Below, piece after piece: positions 48,224 through 59,175 of a stretch of 64,000 nt of DNA. Below the pieces are notes generated by a model that saw only the letters and a list, made by a program, of their open reading frames with translations, made no database searches and was not told the DNA's origin. Within the stretch, counting starts at the first letter, position 1. Every line of letters begins with the position of its first letter. Position numbers and translations under genes: made by a program. Origin of the DNA: Ustulina deusta (taxonomy: Eukaryota > Ascomycota > Sordariomycetes > Xylariales > Xylariaceae); the NCBI GenBank assembly GCA_023159155.1, contig JAJNNX010000038.1:1-64000 (forward strand), read 5' to 3'.

Positions 48224-49201
48224 ACTGAAGATGTATTTCCAGGCCGTTGAACAGGGAGAAAGAATGATGTTGGAGAAAAAGAAGGTTGGCTTCCAAGACC
48301 TGGGCTTAGGTAGTCAATTAAGATGTGACGTCCAGGCTGAGGGGAGGCTATGTATCCCTGCTCATCCTTTCGGTCAGTGCTGGCAGGCTCAAACGGAATG
48401 TGTCGGCTCCTTGCGGGAATCAAAAGGCAAGATAGGATGGGTAGCAGATATATACGACAATGAGGAAGATGGGTCGGAATATGTACCTATCTGTCTGTCG
48501 TCTAGGGACATGTACGTTAATACTTCGTACCTTGCGTACCTAAGGTCGGTAGTCTGTCTGCCTGGTCTCGTATTGTTATAACGTCATAACTGACGGACCT
48601 CAGCAGGTCGGTCTGCTGGTAGGATCTGCTTAGTGCTCCACACAGCGCTCCAGCCCCACTAACAACCACCCAATTGCGTGAGACCATTAGTGCGCACGGT
48701 CCACTACCTGAAGCTAAATATAGCCGCGATGGACTTGGCGGGGTCGAAGGTTTGGAGTCTACCTATGTGAGAGAATCGTTGCCTACATGTAGTATTCCAA
48801 ACATAATGAACCCCAATTATTGAAGTAACTCGATTGATTATGTGGCGTGGAGCCGATTGAGGACTACTGAGAACTATCGAAGACCATGGCGTCGAAAAAA
48901 TTACGCCAATAGTGCCCTGCCTCCTGAATTCTGCTCCATACGATATCTATATACCTTGAAAGTCTAGAAACAACACGCTATATATGGGGTATATCATAAC
49001 CTATTCGACCTCCTATAGTTCCTATGGAAACCAGCAACACAACACGGAACGGACTAGAATCATTGAATCATTAAGCAGCACAATTAGGGCACGGTATGTG
49101 CTCGCAGGGAAAGTTACAGCGGGCTTGCGATACCGTCACCAGGTCCCCGCAATGACACTACGAGGCTGTTAGTTGGTACTAATGAGACGGGAAGGATCTC
49201 A
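48224..49201. other. Intergenic region, kelch promoter side
   Basis: About 1 kb with no supported gene. A 185-codon plus-strand frame (48,024-48,581) overlaps the 5' end of the kelch gene in antisense and has no motifs. GTACCTTGCGTACCTAAGG lies near 48,527-48,545. Confidence 0.35.
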
Positions 49202-51636
49202 TTATCGACTTACGCATACCAAGCCCCGACTTTGTAATCTAGTTTTCTTCGAGTTGGCTAGATTGCCGCCGTCGTCTCGTTTACGCTTAGTCTTCGCTTT
49301 GGCGTTCTTGCTCGACGGGCCCGAGTCATCTCCGTCTTCAAAATCTTCCTTGCTTGGCCTTGGCAGATCGAAGTCCTTCCACTCGCTTATCTCTTTCCGG
49401 GCTCGGTCGTTTCGACCGGAAAAATGCTCATCGATGTGGTCAAAACGCTCGGCCCAAGCCTGGTGGCCTTGTTGCTTAATCTCAACAATCTTCTGGCAGA
49501 AACCACACCAGAATCTAGCCTCGCAGTTTCGCCCAACTCGGCACCTCTCGAGCTTGGCATCCAATTTGTTTTGGTCAGCGATCTGGTGATCTTTTTCAAG
49601 GTGAGTCCTGAACATCTCTCGGCGGGGACAGAGTCTGTCACAACTCTCCTCGTCACACCTCCACATCTCCAAACTGAAATGCTGTGTGTTTTCATGGCGT
49701 TTCCAGTCATTCTTACTTCCGAACTTCTTGTCACAGTCTGGCATGGTACAGCCGTATGGCTTCTCATGTCGTTTCTCATGCTTTCTACCATATGGTCAGT
49801 ACTACGAACGGACAGAGTAACATATGGTGACAACTCACTTCAGCTCGCATCTTCGGGGGAAGGTCTTTTTACAATGGGGACAGGGGTGACAGGGGCTTGG
49901 ATTTACCGCGGCATCGGGTTCGGTCTTGGTGGGTTCCCCTGCTTCAGAACCATCTTTTTTATACCCAAACTGCTCGAGCAGTCCACGGTTCTGAAGAGCT
50001 TCAACAAGTTTTCTCATCTCGCTCGTATCGTTAAGATCCAGATTGCTAAGATCCAGTTTCAGAGAGCCCGTGCCAGACGCCAAAATGGCTTCAGATTTAA
50101 TGGAATCAGCCCCGTCATCTTCCTTTACTAGATGTTCGTGTAGACTACTCTCTCGGGAGTTCCTCGATAATGAATCACTGTATTCATCCAATAGGCTAGA
50201 TGCTGAGGGATCTACGCTGGTGACCTGGGTCTCGGCAGAGTGGTCTCTTGGGACCCGTGTCATCTGTCCTTGGGTAGGGGGCGAGGTAGGCTCAGTGACC
50301 TCGGACTCTTGGGACGATTGGTTGTGTTGTATAGGTGATGATGAAGTTATCAGACTATGAGATCTTGGATCGGGTTCGGTTGGCTCCTGGTATAGCTCTT
50401 GCCGTTGTGCTGTATGATGAATATGGAAGTTGCTGAGTTCCCGTTGGGAACTTGACATGGAGAGGGTTTCTTGACCCTGGGCCTCACTCAAGGGGCCTAA
50501 CGAGTTGATATTATGGGCTACCTCAACAAACGGTGCCCAGTTATTTGTTTGTACATGGGGTAACCCGGAATACTCGCTATAATCGGACATGGCTTCTTGT
50601 CGTGAGTTGTCTTGAGGCCCGTCAAACGACGTCGGAGGTCTGTAGAGGGATAATCAGAAAGGCATTTATGGAATCATAGATTTGCAGCCCTCACTTATAA
50701 ATGCAGCCCTCGAGATCTTCATCTGATACTTGCTCTTTCATGTGGACACGTTTGAGATGGGCCTTGAAATTATCTGCACGAGGCCAAATCTTGTCCTTGT
50801 TCTTACAAGCACCAATCTGACAGACATAACGATTGCCAAACGTCTGGCTTCCGGGGTGTACGCTCCTCTTGTGTCGGTCAAGATCATTTGGCGTGCTGAA
50901 GCCCTCGATTCGGCGAGGGCAATCGCTGACATCGCACTTAAATGGCTTCTTGTGGCGTTGATCGTGCTTCCTATATTAGCAAGTATCAGTCTAGCCGCAC
51001 CCGGAAAACAATGATTGAGGTGGGCAAGACCAACCTCATCTCCGATTTAGTTTTCACCGGCTTCCCGCATTCCCTACATGTCATGCTCATCGTTTCTAGT
51101 CTGATTGGCGGACTAGCCCACGAGTCACACGGAACACCCAAGGCAATGTGATTCTCGGACACGGCATCAGGCATGGAGAACTGGGCATCGACGATAGAGC
51201 CTCCCATGATGCTCTGTGTGTCTGGATTGGTGTCGAAAGAGTCATCACAAACTGAGCCATTTGCGATACTAGGCTGGTTGTGGTAACTCCCATAACCAGA
51301 GTCTGATTGCGGCATGATCTCAGACGGCACCATGTTCGACCTGTTAGGGACTATAAACTGGTTGTCTCGCATGCCGGATACCATGGGCTGGCCGCCGCCA
51401 GCGCCTGTCCCGGCGGTCAATTCCGGGGGGTGCCATGGTCCGTCGTTCACTTCATACCATCGAACCATAGGGTCCTTTCCGGTTGCATGGGTCTCGGGTG
51501 CAGTGAAATTCATATTTTCTTGTTGGCCGGCCAGCATGGGTTGTGAGGTGAATTCAAAGGTGATGTTGAGTGGCCGCTCGAGGTGATGGACGCCAGAAGG
51601 ACCGGGGGAAGTCAGACTCAGGTGGTGATCCTCCAT
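49202..51636 (-). CDS. C2H2 zinc-finger protein with two finger modules
   Basis: Predicted 753 aa in four exons: 51,636-51,035; 50,970-50,695; 50,639-49,839; 49,784-49,202, in phase throughout. The first half has a Ser/Gly-rich N-terminus (SDSGYGSYHNQPS), then fingers CRECGKPVKTKSEMRKHDQR, a CDVSDCPRR finger and a third ending FKAHLKRVH. The linker (about 295-545) is Ser/Glu-rich with an acidic patch. The second half repeats the design: CPHCKKTFPRRCELKKHEKR, CTMPDCDKKFGSKNDWKRHE, and CDEESCDRLCPRREMFRTHL with H. It ends with a basic stretch (KAKTKRKR), a possible nuclear signal. It is probably a nuclear DNA-binding regulator. A stop-like TGA after GCIYK is removed by intron 2 (GTGAGG...CTACAG), so two apparent genes are one. 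A GTAAGT sits next to the final stop, so another 3' exon is possible. Confidence 0.78.
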
Positions 51637-54600
51637 AGTGCTGATATTTCCTAGGACATTGAAAACTTCTATATCGACCTCGGTGGGAAAAGAGGGCGGT
51701 GAAGATGTCCTAACAACAGGAAATGGAATTTCTGTTAGACGGATATCAGGAGATGAAAAGCACGCCCGAAGAACTCGACGAGGACTAAAAGATGAATGAA
51801 GCAGTCACCAGGCACTAATGCGAACGCCAAAGGGCTGGCTTAAATGGTGATGCTAGGGCGAGCGAAGTGTTTGTTATTACATCATCATGGCACGAGTTCT
51901 CCCGGGTAAGAGTCGTGTCAGAGGAGTGATGAGAGGGACTGTCGCTCAATCGAGGAACAACAGATGCGGATAAGGAAATGGAAATAGGCCCTCGCCAAAG
52001 AGTATAATACGGAAAACCAAGACACGAACGACCGTTGTCCTGGAAGAAAAGCTGGCCCAGTCTCTGGTTCAGCAAGATGCAATGCGCACTTTGTAACTTT
52101 GCGCTCTGCGTTCTTGGATGGGAGATCGGCAGCAGAGGCGCCTGAAGCCGGAGCCGCCAAGCAAATAAGTAGGAGGAACAGGTGGTTGAATTTCCAAACT
52201 TGCTGGAGATGTTGCTTCTGCAAAACCAAAAGCCAAAGCCAAAAACCAAATGAAGCCAAAATGGTCGCTGGAGAAGGGAGGAAACGATGGAAGGAGTGGC
52301 ACTGCTCTGTGATCGGTGCTGCGGCGCAAGATGCGAAGATGCGGGCAATAGGCAAGGAACAGTGGGAATTGGGCGATGGCAGTGGAACCGACGGCGCCAA
52401 GATTAAGGCAACCATTCAGGCAAAAAGTAGGGCGGACGACCAGCGACGAATGCCCAAACCTGCTTACCGAAAACCAATGACGTGCGTCCACAGCGCTGCT
52501 GCAGAGCACCGCCACACCACCATCTCTGCCCATTCCGCACCGAGCAGTGCCTATCAGGCGGTGTGCCAGGCAGGTGCTGAGGATTTCCTCTACCACAACA
52601 CCGTTTCTTTTGGGCCGCTGTATTCGTGATTGCGATTATGACATGCATACTAACACAGCCCGCTTATCTGCATTGCAATCGGAACATCAAGGGCCTCGAT
52701 TCCGCTCGATCCCTCGATCGGCACTTTGTCAGGTACTAGACAGGTGCTTGCTCTCGGGTTGTTGTCAACACCATCATCACCCTCAACGACTGCAAACGGC
52801 ACTCATCTGACCGGCTCGTTCTGTTTGCAGTTCTTAGCCATCCAGCCAAGTACTTACATCGGGCAGGTAGGAGGTAATCAGTGTGTATGTATATATGACG
52901 GCGAATGGCAGTCCATGCCAATCACTCTTCTCGCTTAGACCGTCCCGTCGAACTTGACCGCCCGTGTCTTCCATGCATTGCACATCGTCTGACGCCAAGG
53001 ACGTCTGATTGATCGTGACCATATCCTATGGACTGTACTTGACCATGTCGAGATAGACGCTTATTCTTCTCAGCCCTTGCTTTCTCTGTCTCTTACGGGA
53101 TCCGACCATGGTTCTTGAGCACTCGGGTTTTCGGTGGTATTTCTTCCCGCGTCATTTGCTATAACAACCTCGACCAGAGCCTTGAGCGTTCGTCACCGCT
53201 CGCCTCTGGTGAACCCTACCTCTCCGAGGACGATCACACAGCGCAGTTCTCCCCGCGCTTGCTTCGCCAACCTCATATGGTCAGTCGTCCGTCAAGCACA
53301 TGCACACCTTGCGGATTCCGCCAGGTCCGTTGGGCCAGTTTTCGTCGAGCCCTACACACCGAACCATTCTTCTTCGACCGTTGTATGCGCGCGGATCGAC
53401 CCCCGCCCATCAAACCTGTTGTGCAGCCTGCCGCTAGTCAGTACGTGTGCCATGTGAGCAATGCTGCCGCCCCCACTCCGGATGCATGTCAAGATTTCCG
53501 CCACTGCGAACGGGCTCACTGCAGATCGTTGTGCCTCTCGTCGCTCATATCAAACGGTCGTGATATTCCACCTAGCTCGCACGAAATCGGGTGACAGGCC
53601 CCGGCTAGGCCTATTCCAACTCGCCGTGTCGCAGTCAATTGTTTGAGCACCACAGGCCCGTGGTCTCACAGCTCGTTCGTTCGTTCGGGCGCTCTTCCTA
53701 TGTGACTATCTAGTGCCAGCCTCCGAAGACTATACCTTTCTTCGGCGTATGGTGACTTGTCTAGATACGATGTACTAAATTGACAGTCGTGGCAATAAAA
53801 TAAAAATAAAAATAAAAAGAAGTCGAAGCCCAAAAGTTTCTTCAGCCGTCGGGCTGTCCCGTCATTTCTACTGCGGTTTATCACTTATAGCCAATCGTCT
53901 TCGATGGGACGGGAGGCTAGACTAGTTTTGACAGCTTTGAAAATAGCGTAACCCGGTAGTTGGATCCAGATTACCAGCCTTATTAAGCACCCAACCGCCA
54001 GCCTCCTTTACCGTATTCGATGTGTGTCCATGATTGTAGCGGGAACCTACGTTACAAATGTGTCTGGTCTCGCATACAGCAGTTCCCGAACGCCGTCCAC
54101 ATCTCAGCCGGCGCCTGCAAGGGAGTTGAGAGTTGATCATGCCCTTGCATCTAGATTACCTGGTAATAGGCTGTCGTTTCAGCCTTCTGCTTCAGCCTCA
54201 GTTTCACCAGTATCCCTCAGCTCGAACCGCAACGACACAGGTCATCTTAACAATAAATCGTAGTAATAGCATTTCGTATTCGTAGGGAGCGATGTTGTGG
54301 GTTTGATACAAATAGTAATGCACGGGGTCTCGAGTTCACAGGCTGGAGAGGTCGTTATGCCCTCTCAGTCTGGTGGTAACTAGATATGCGTTTGGGTGGG
54401 GAATGTGATAGGTCAGAACGTAGACTCGACAGTACGGTTAAGGGAGATGCTGTAAATTGTATGGAGCGTAGCCCGCAATGGCATGCACCCGGACCTGGCA
54501 TGGGCAAGCTGCGTCGAGTGAGGCAGTTCGTCTCGAGGGTTCTGCCGGAGAACCCAAATACGTTGATTGCTGTTTGATTGAGGGGGGTATCCCGATAAGT

Positions 54601-54943
54601 TCTGCTGGATGTCTTTTTCAAGAAAGGCCGATATCTCGGCTATAAAAAGGAGTATATATTTGACAAGCGGATCATAGAAACTCACTTTTATCTTTACCGT
54701 CGTCCTGTGACTTACAAACGAACCCAACGGCCTAAACACCATATAATTGTCCGTCTTTCAATGTGAGTTCAACCTTGCCCTCCAAGATAGCCGCCAACTA
54801 ACCCTCGTGTTAAGACTGTCAGCTCCATCACACTTACCAATAACAACTTCAACGTTTGAAATTATATTCCCCTTTGCCGCCTCAGCGAATAGCCTCCTCT
54901 GCCCCGAACACAACACCACGTTCACATCAATCGCACCATCAAT
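51637..54943. other. Long intergenic region (3.3 kb), no supported gene
   Basis: Frames of 160-180 codons exist at 51,815-52,630 on both strands and at 53,115-53,594 on the plus strand. They overlap in antisense and carry no motifs, so I treat them as composition effects. An (AAAAT)n-like simple repeat lies at 53,794-53,820. GTACTTACATCGGGCAGGTA occurs near 52,850. The region may hold the long 5' leader and promoter of the zinc-finger gene. Confidence 0.35.
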
Positions 54944-55159
54944 ATGTGTGATTGGGAAGAATTCATCTTTGTCTGCAACCATACGATGTTGAGGTTGAAG
55001 TCATACTGTCACTTCGCACGGAACGATCCCAACCACCAATGTTTTGGCGTCAAGGTCCTACGGGACTCGTGGTACCAACAGGGACAACTATGTGACAGTT
55101 GTCTAGCAAGCGGCCTGCGTCTGCATAACGGCGTTATCTGGCAATTGGAGCAAAACTAG
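54944..55159 (+). CDS. Small Cys/His-rich protein (71 aa)
   Basis: A single open frame starting MCDWEEFIFVCNHTMLRLKS, continuing YCHFARNDPNHQCFGVKVL and LCDSCLASGL. It has seven Cys and four His in pairs that could bind zinc. I recall similar short fungal hypothetical proteins (CDWEE.IF.C.HS..R..SYCH.AR.DP.H.C), but cannot confirm this. Upstream, GTGAGTTC at 54,761 and a pyrimidine-rich tract could form a 5' UTR intron. Function is unknown. It could be a chance frame, but Cys spacing and codon choice argue for a gene. Confidence 0.5.
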   Translation: MCDWEEFIFVCNHTMLRLKSYCHFARNDPNHQCFGVKVLRDSWYQQGQLCDSCLASGLRLHNGVIWQLEQN

Positions 55160-57758
55160 CATAGGCATCATAGGCACTGAAGATCATTTTGTTTCGGGAA
55201 GGGGAGGCAAGGGAAAACAATGCATGCAGGGACGGCGGAAATTGGGGTTTGGGGCTCGCGAGGTGTGTGCTTGTATTCAGACTCGCCCTTTGATTTCTTG
55301 CTTGCTTGCTATGCTTGCGGGAGTTTAACCCATCGGGAAAGAGCCACGGTGTGCTACCAGTCAGGGGCTCGCTAGAGTCCTCGCGAGAGAGGAGCGAGTG
55401 AATACGGATTTTCGATCCATGAGACAGCGGCCCACCTATTCAGTTAGCCGATAGTCTAGACCAATTGATTATTATTATTATTTTCCTTTCAGGGGACGAT
55501 GTTATGAATGAACTCAGCCAATGAGCCCCAGAGTTGGTTCATGACTTACAGCACTATTCGCGGCCGTATTTTGGCATCAATATCAACGTTTTGGTAGGAC
55601 TACTAGCTGTTTCGGGAGGAAACACAGAAGATGCATTGACAGTTGTCTGTGGGACGGACATTCTTGTCGACAATAGCGCCTAATATGATCGTATATGACT
55701 GTTTAGAATGCTGAAAGAAGTCCCGCGTATATACAACTCCACGAGCGATTCGCTCTTGATTCATACCCGAGATGTGACAAGGAATCAGTTGTGCTCCTCT
55801 ACGAAATTGGATCCTACGCCCTTTAAATATCGAAATGTATTCCATAATCATATCTGCCATCCTAAGGCGTAATTCTCAATGCCCAATGTCTGCTTACCTT
55901 GCAGGAAAATCTTGGGCTGAAAGGCAGCTTCTGCAAACCACGGGTTCACAACATCGGCCTCGTCACATAATACCCCGACATGGATATGTGTTGGCTAGAC
56001 TTCGAAATACGAAAAAGCTATAATATCGGGGGAAAGACCCCCTTCAGAGGCGAACAAAGCACCCCGTCGTCGCTCGATAGTCGGAGATTCTAGAACAATG
56101 CGACCCTACCCAATGCCGTGTTCTAGAAACCCCCTTTCTCTCCCTCCGCCCCCCTTAGCGGTTCGATAAACAAAGAAACATAATGCCCACGTGGAGCTCG
56201 CACCATGTATGCGTAAAGATGCGGTGCAACCTGCTACGACACCCGCCTATCAGCAGCGGTGACTAGTGAACGTCAGAAACCCAGGTTCGCGCGTCTCTCC
56301 AGGTGGTGTGGGCGATATTACACGGCACGGGAGGCCAGGATCAATCTAACGGCGGTACACCGCCGTAGCCTGGCGGCCCGATGAACCGCGTTGCAGGAAG
56401 ACGCATGCAGGTAGCCCGCCACCCTAGCTGTGCGGCGTCGAAGCCGCCCGGCCTTTGGGCGCGGCTCCTTGGGTGTGTCGAGACCCGCTTCGCGAATCCG
56501 AAGTTGGGTTGGGCTCGCCCTTCTTCTGGCGCTTCTACGGTTATTGAAACGTGCCGACGTGTTTGCTGTGGTTACGAGGAGATCTATCCACCAAGAGGTG
56601 GGTTGGTGACTCCCGAGATCGGTACGAATAGCCGTGCTACCGGCGATGATGCTGGACTTGGCGCTCTCGTTTCCTCTCTGCCTCCTTGGGGGTTCTTTTT
56701 TTTTTTTCCTCCGACATCGATTGGTCCCCTATCTAATTCCTATCACGGACAGACAGGACGGTTGACGGCCGAGGCTAGCAGAACGCCATGCAGAAATAAG
56801 AGGGCACAGTAGAAGACGCTGGACGACATGCCACGGCGCAGGTCGGAAGGTGGACTGCGGAGAATATTATTTTTTTCATCCGAGACATCCATCTTCTGTT
56901 ACTCCCACGCGGTGACCAGATACGAGTCTATGTTCACCGAAGAGAAGAAAACACGAGTGAGGTTCCGCAGAATAGACAGACACACAGGTGAGATAAGAGG
57001 CGAATGAGTACCTAACGTCTTACTGACCGCATGCCGTGCTCGTATTACGAATTCTTTATTGCGGGTGTCTGTATGGCCTTTTTAAAAAAAATTAAAATTA
57101 TTATTTTTATATAATAACGTTATAGAAATACATATATATATTGATATGTTAGCGCCATTTTATTATTTTCGAACCTTGTTTACCGAGATACACGATAATA
57201 GGTACGTACGTTGCGTAACCAGAACGGTAAAGCGTAGGAACAACCCAACCTCAAGCCTCAAAACCCGGAACAGCTCAATAAATCTTAGTCCGCGAATTTC
57301 CAGCTAAGTTAGCCAGGAGGTGGAAATGGCGTATCAAAAGAGGCGTAAATAACCATTTAGATATACGACACCTACTGCGCCTCGCAGTCCACGTGGGACA
57401 GCGTCGATGCGCGCATGCGTGTTATGGCGGGATACGGATATTTGCTAATCAAGACGGGTTGGGTGATCGGCTTCGAGGGAGGACAGACGCACTACATACT
57501 GACAAACTGATTTGTTTGAGATTGATTGGTAGCACGAGATATCAAAGGCCGAACTCCGTAGCTTTACGTTTACGGCACTAATTGCCTTTCACATCCAGAG
57601 GCGAGAGAGGAGTGAGATAAAGAGAGTATGGGTGTGTGTTATTTCGCCCCTAACTAGCTGTTTCCCAACCAATTCAAATGAGAGCTAAAAGGAACCCAAG
57701 GCTGCAGTCCCATGGGAATGGAATTGGGCATTTGTACTTGGAGTGTGCTCCTCTCACC
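55160..57758. other. Intergenic region (2.6 kb), no supported gene
   Basis: Holds a GC-rich part (56,200-56,820) with a 143-codon plus frame lacking motifs and containing a T-run, a minus-strand 85-codon frame at 55,603-55,860, and a short AT-rich patch at 57,078-57,150. None is convincing as a gene. Confidence 0.35.
57078..57150. other. Small AT-only patch resembling RIP-degraded DNA
   Basis: About 70 bases of almost pure A/T (TTTTTAAAAAAAATTAAAAT onwards, ending near TATATATATTGATATG) in normal-GC surroundings. It resembles the 1-18,120 desert and may be a remnant of a small mutated insertion. Confidence 0.35.
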
Positions 57759-58556
57759 TTACTCCATATTTGTAGCGCCCGCAACGACCCCGACGACGTT
57801 GTACCGCTTCGAGAAGAAGGTAATCCAGTCGTTCAATACACCCTGCTCACTTTCGCTCAGATCTCGCCATTCTGGTTGCACATCCTCGGGCTTCGTCGAC
57901 GTTTTTGCTAGCGCGCGTGAAGCGTCCTTGCCCGCGAAGACTGGCCGGGAATATTAGCTCATTGATCTAAAACGGACCCCTCATTCCTCGTCGCTAGTGG
58001 GTTTGAGGTTGCGGTTTGCTTTTTAGAGAGACGGATAGCATAGTAAGAGAAGGGGAAGGGCGTCGGTGGAAGTGGCTGCATGCGTTCGCTGAATTTGATC
58101 CAGGAGCGCATATCTTAGAGTGCTAGAACACTCAGGCTCTTGTGACTTACTGCTGTAGCTGCCTCCAGGTTGTTCGTATGCTTTGTTTCCCGTGACATCG
58201 TATACCTTGCCCTGGATAGGTGTTAGAGCGATGTCGAGGTGCAGCTCTTACTTCACCTTGCCCGACGTCTTCAGGTGATGACAAAGGGCTTTCGATAGAC
58301 AGTGAATGTGTGAGAGATTTGGTAACTTGCTTTGATAGCTACGTAAGCTTTGCGACCTTCGGATCCTGGATATATCTCATCAGTGCCCTTCTGACGTCTC
58401 GATGATGAAGCTTGCCACGGAAAATGGGTGCTCAAACATGACAATGCAAGCACCAAAGGACTCACCGTCCGCCTGAGCCAACTCCTCCAGAGTGATCGGG
58501 TCATCTTTGGGGGGGTTGAGGTTTACAGGTACCTTTGGCTCGAATTTGCCAGCCAT
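57759..58556 (-). CDS. dapA: Dap1/MAPR-like haem-binding protein (cytochrome b5-like fold)
   Basis: Predicted 137 aa, four exons: 58,556-58,466; 58,410-58,331; 58,211-58,151; 57,940-57,759, in phase. Starts MAGKFEPKVPVNLNPPKDDP with ITLEELAQAD, then AYVAIKGKVYDVTGNKAYEQ, PGGSYSIFAGKDASRAL (73-88) and KPEDVQPEWRDLSESEQGVL, ending FFSKRYNVVGVV. This is the membrane-associated progesterone receptor (MAPR) pattern. Family members bind haem through Tyr, lack the His pair of cytochrome b5, and in yeast Dap1 supports the sterol P450 Erg11. No membrane segment is visible. The second intron starts GCAAGT, a GC-AG intron. Residues 31-45 (ASSSRRQKGTDEIYPGS) are unusual and depend on acceptor choice. It is divergent from the Mgr3-like gene. 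Confidence 0.85.
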
Positions 58557-59175
58557 TGTGGAAGCGGTGGTGAGATATGACGTGCGTGGGGATGAAGAAA
58601 AGATGAGGTAGGTACAAGTAGGCTTAAAACCTTCAATCAGTCGTCACGTTCTAGAATAGGTATCAGATAGGTTAAGAATGCCAATTGATTAAATATAGTT
58701 ATTTAGAGACATGTTTCAACTAAGCAAGACATGAAACGGTACTTCTAACTTCTAAGTTGTCGAATGTCTGCGTTAGTCTAGATAGCTATGTATCTCTCTA
58801 GGTACTAATACCTACATCGGTACCTACCTAGGTAGAATAGTGGAGCTGCAACAAACAGTGGCTATCTACCCTACGTCAGATTATGCCGAGGTATAGCCAA
58901 CCTGCCATTCGGCTGTTGAGCAGATTGACCAGCTGCCACAAAACTCTCACAGCTGGTTTGCGATCGGCGCCATCCACATGACATTTCATCATGATAGCTA
59001 CCTAGGTACTTAGTCTTATCCAGTCGACAGTTGGCAGATAGTGGATAGTGCCGAAGCTTGACGTCGATACCATTAGATCATATCTTTTCGTCACTCTTTC
59101 GTTTGCGGCAATGTCAGTCTAATTGGGCTATTCTACTGCATTGCGGCATATTCTCCTGGTCTTCCCCTCTACCCA
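58557..59175. promoter_or_regulatory. Bidirectional promoter region, Dap1-like / Mgr3-like
   Basis: 619 bases between divergent starts. It contains clustered TACCTA/TAGGTA text: ATCGGTACCTACCTAGGTAG near 58,816-58,835 and AGCTACCTAGGTACTTAG near 58,997-59,014. Role as a shared promoter is inferred from layout. Confidence 0.4.

Noticed and set aside
52069..52629. Overlapping frames of 165-177 codons on both strands
   Set aside because: They are mutually antisense, have no motifs, and lie upstream of the zinc-finger gene. Better explained by composition.
53115..53594. 159-codon plus-strand frame
   Set aside because: No recognised motif, overlapping frames in other phases, no splice or context support.
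56381..56812. 143-codon plus-strand frame
   Set aside because: Contains a run of Phe from a T-homopolymer and no family signal.
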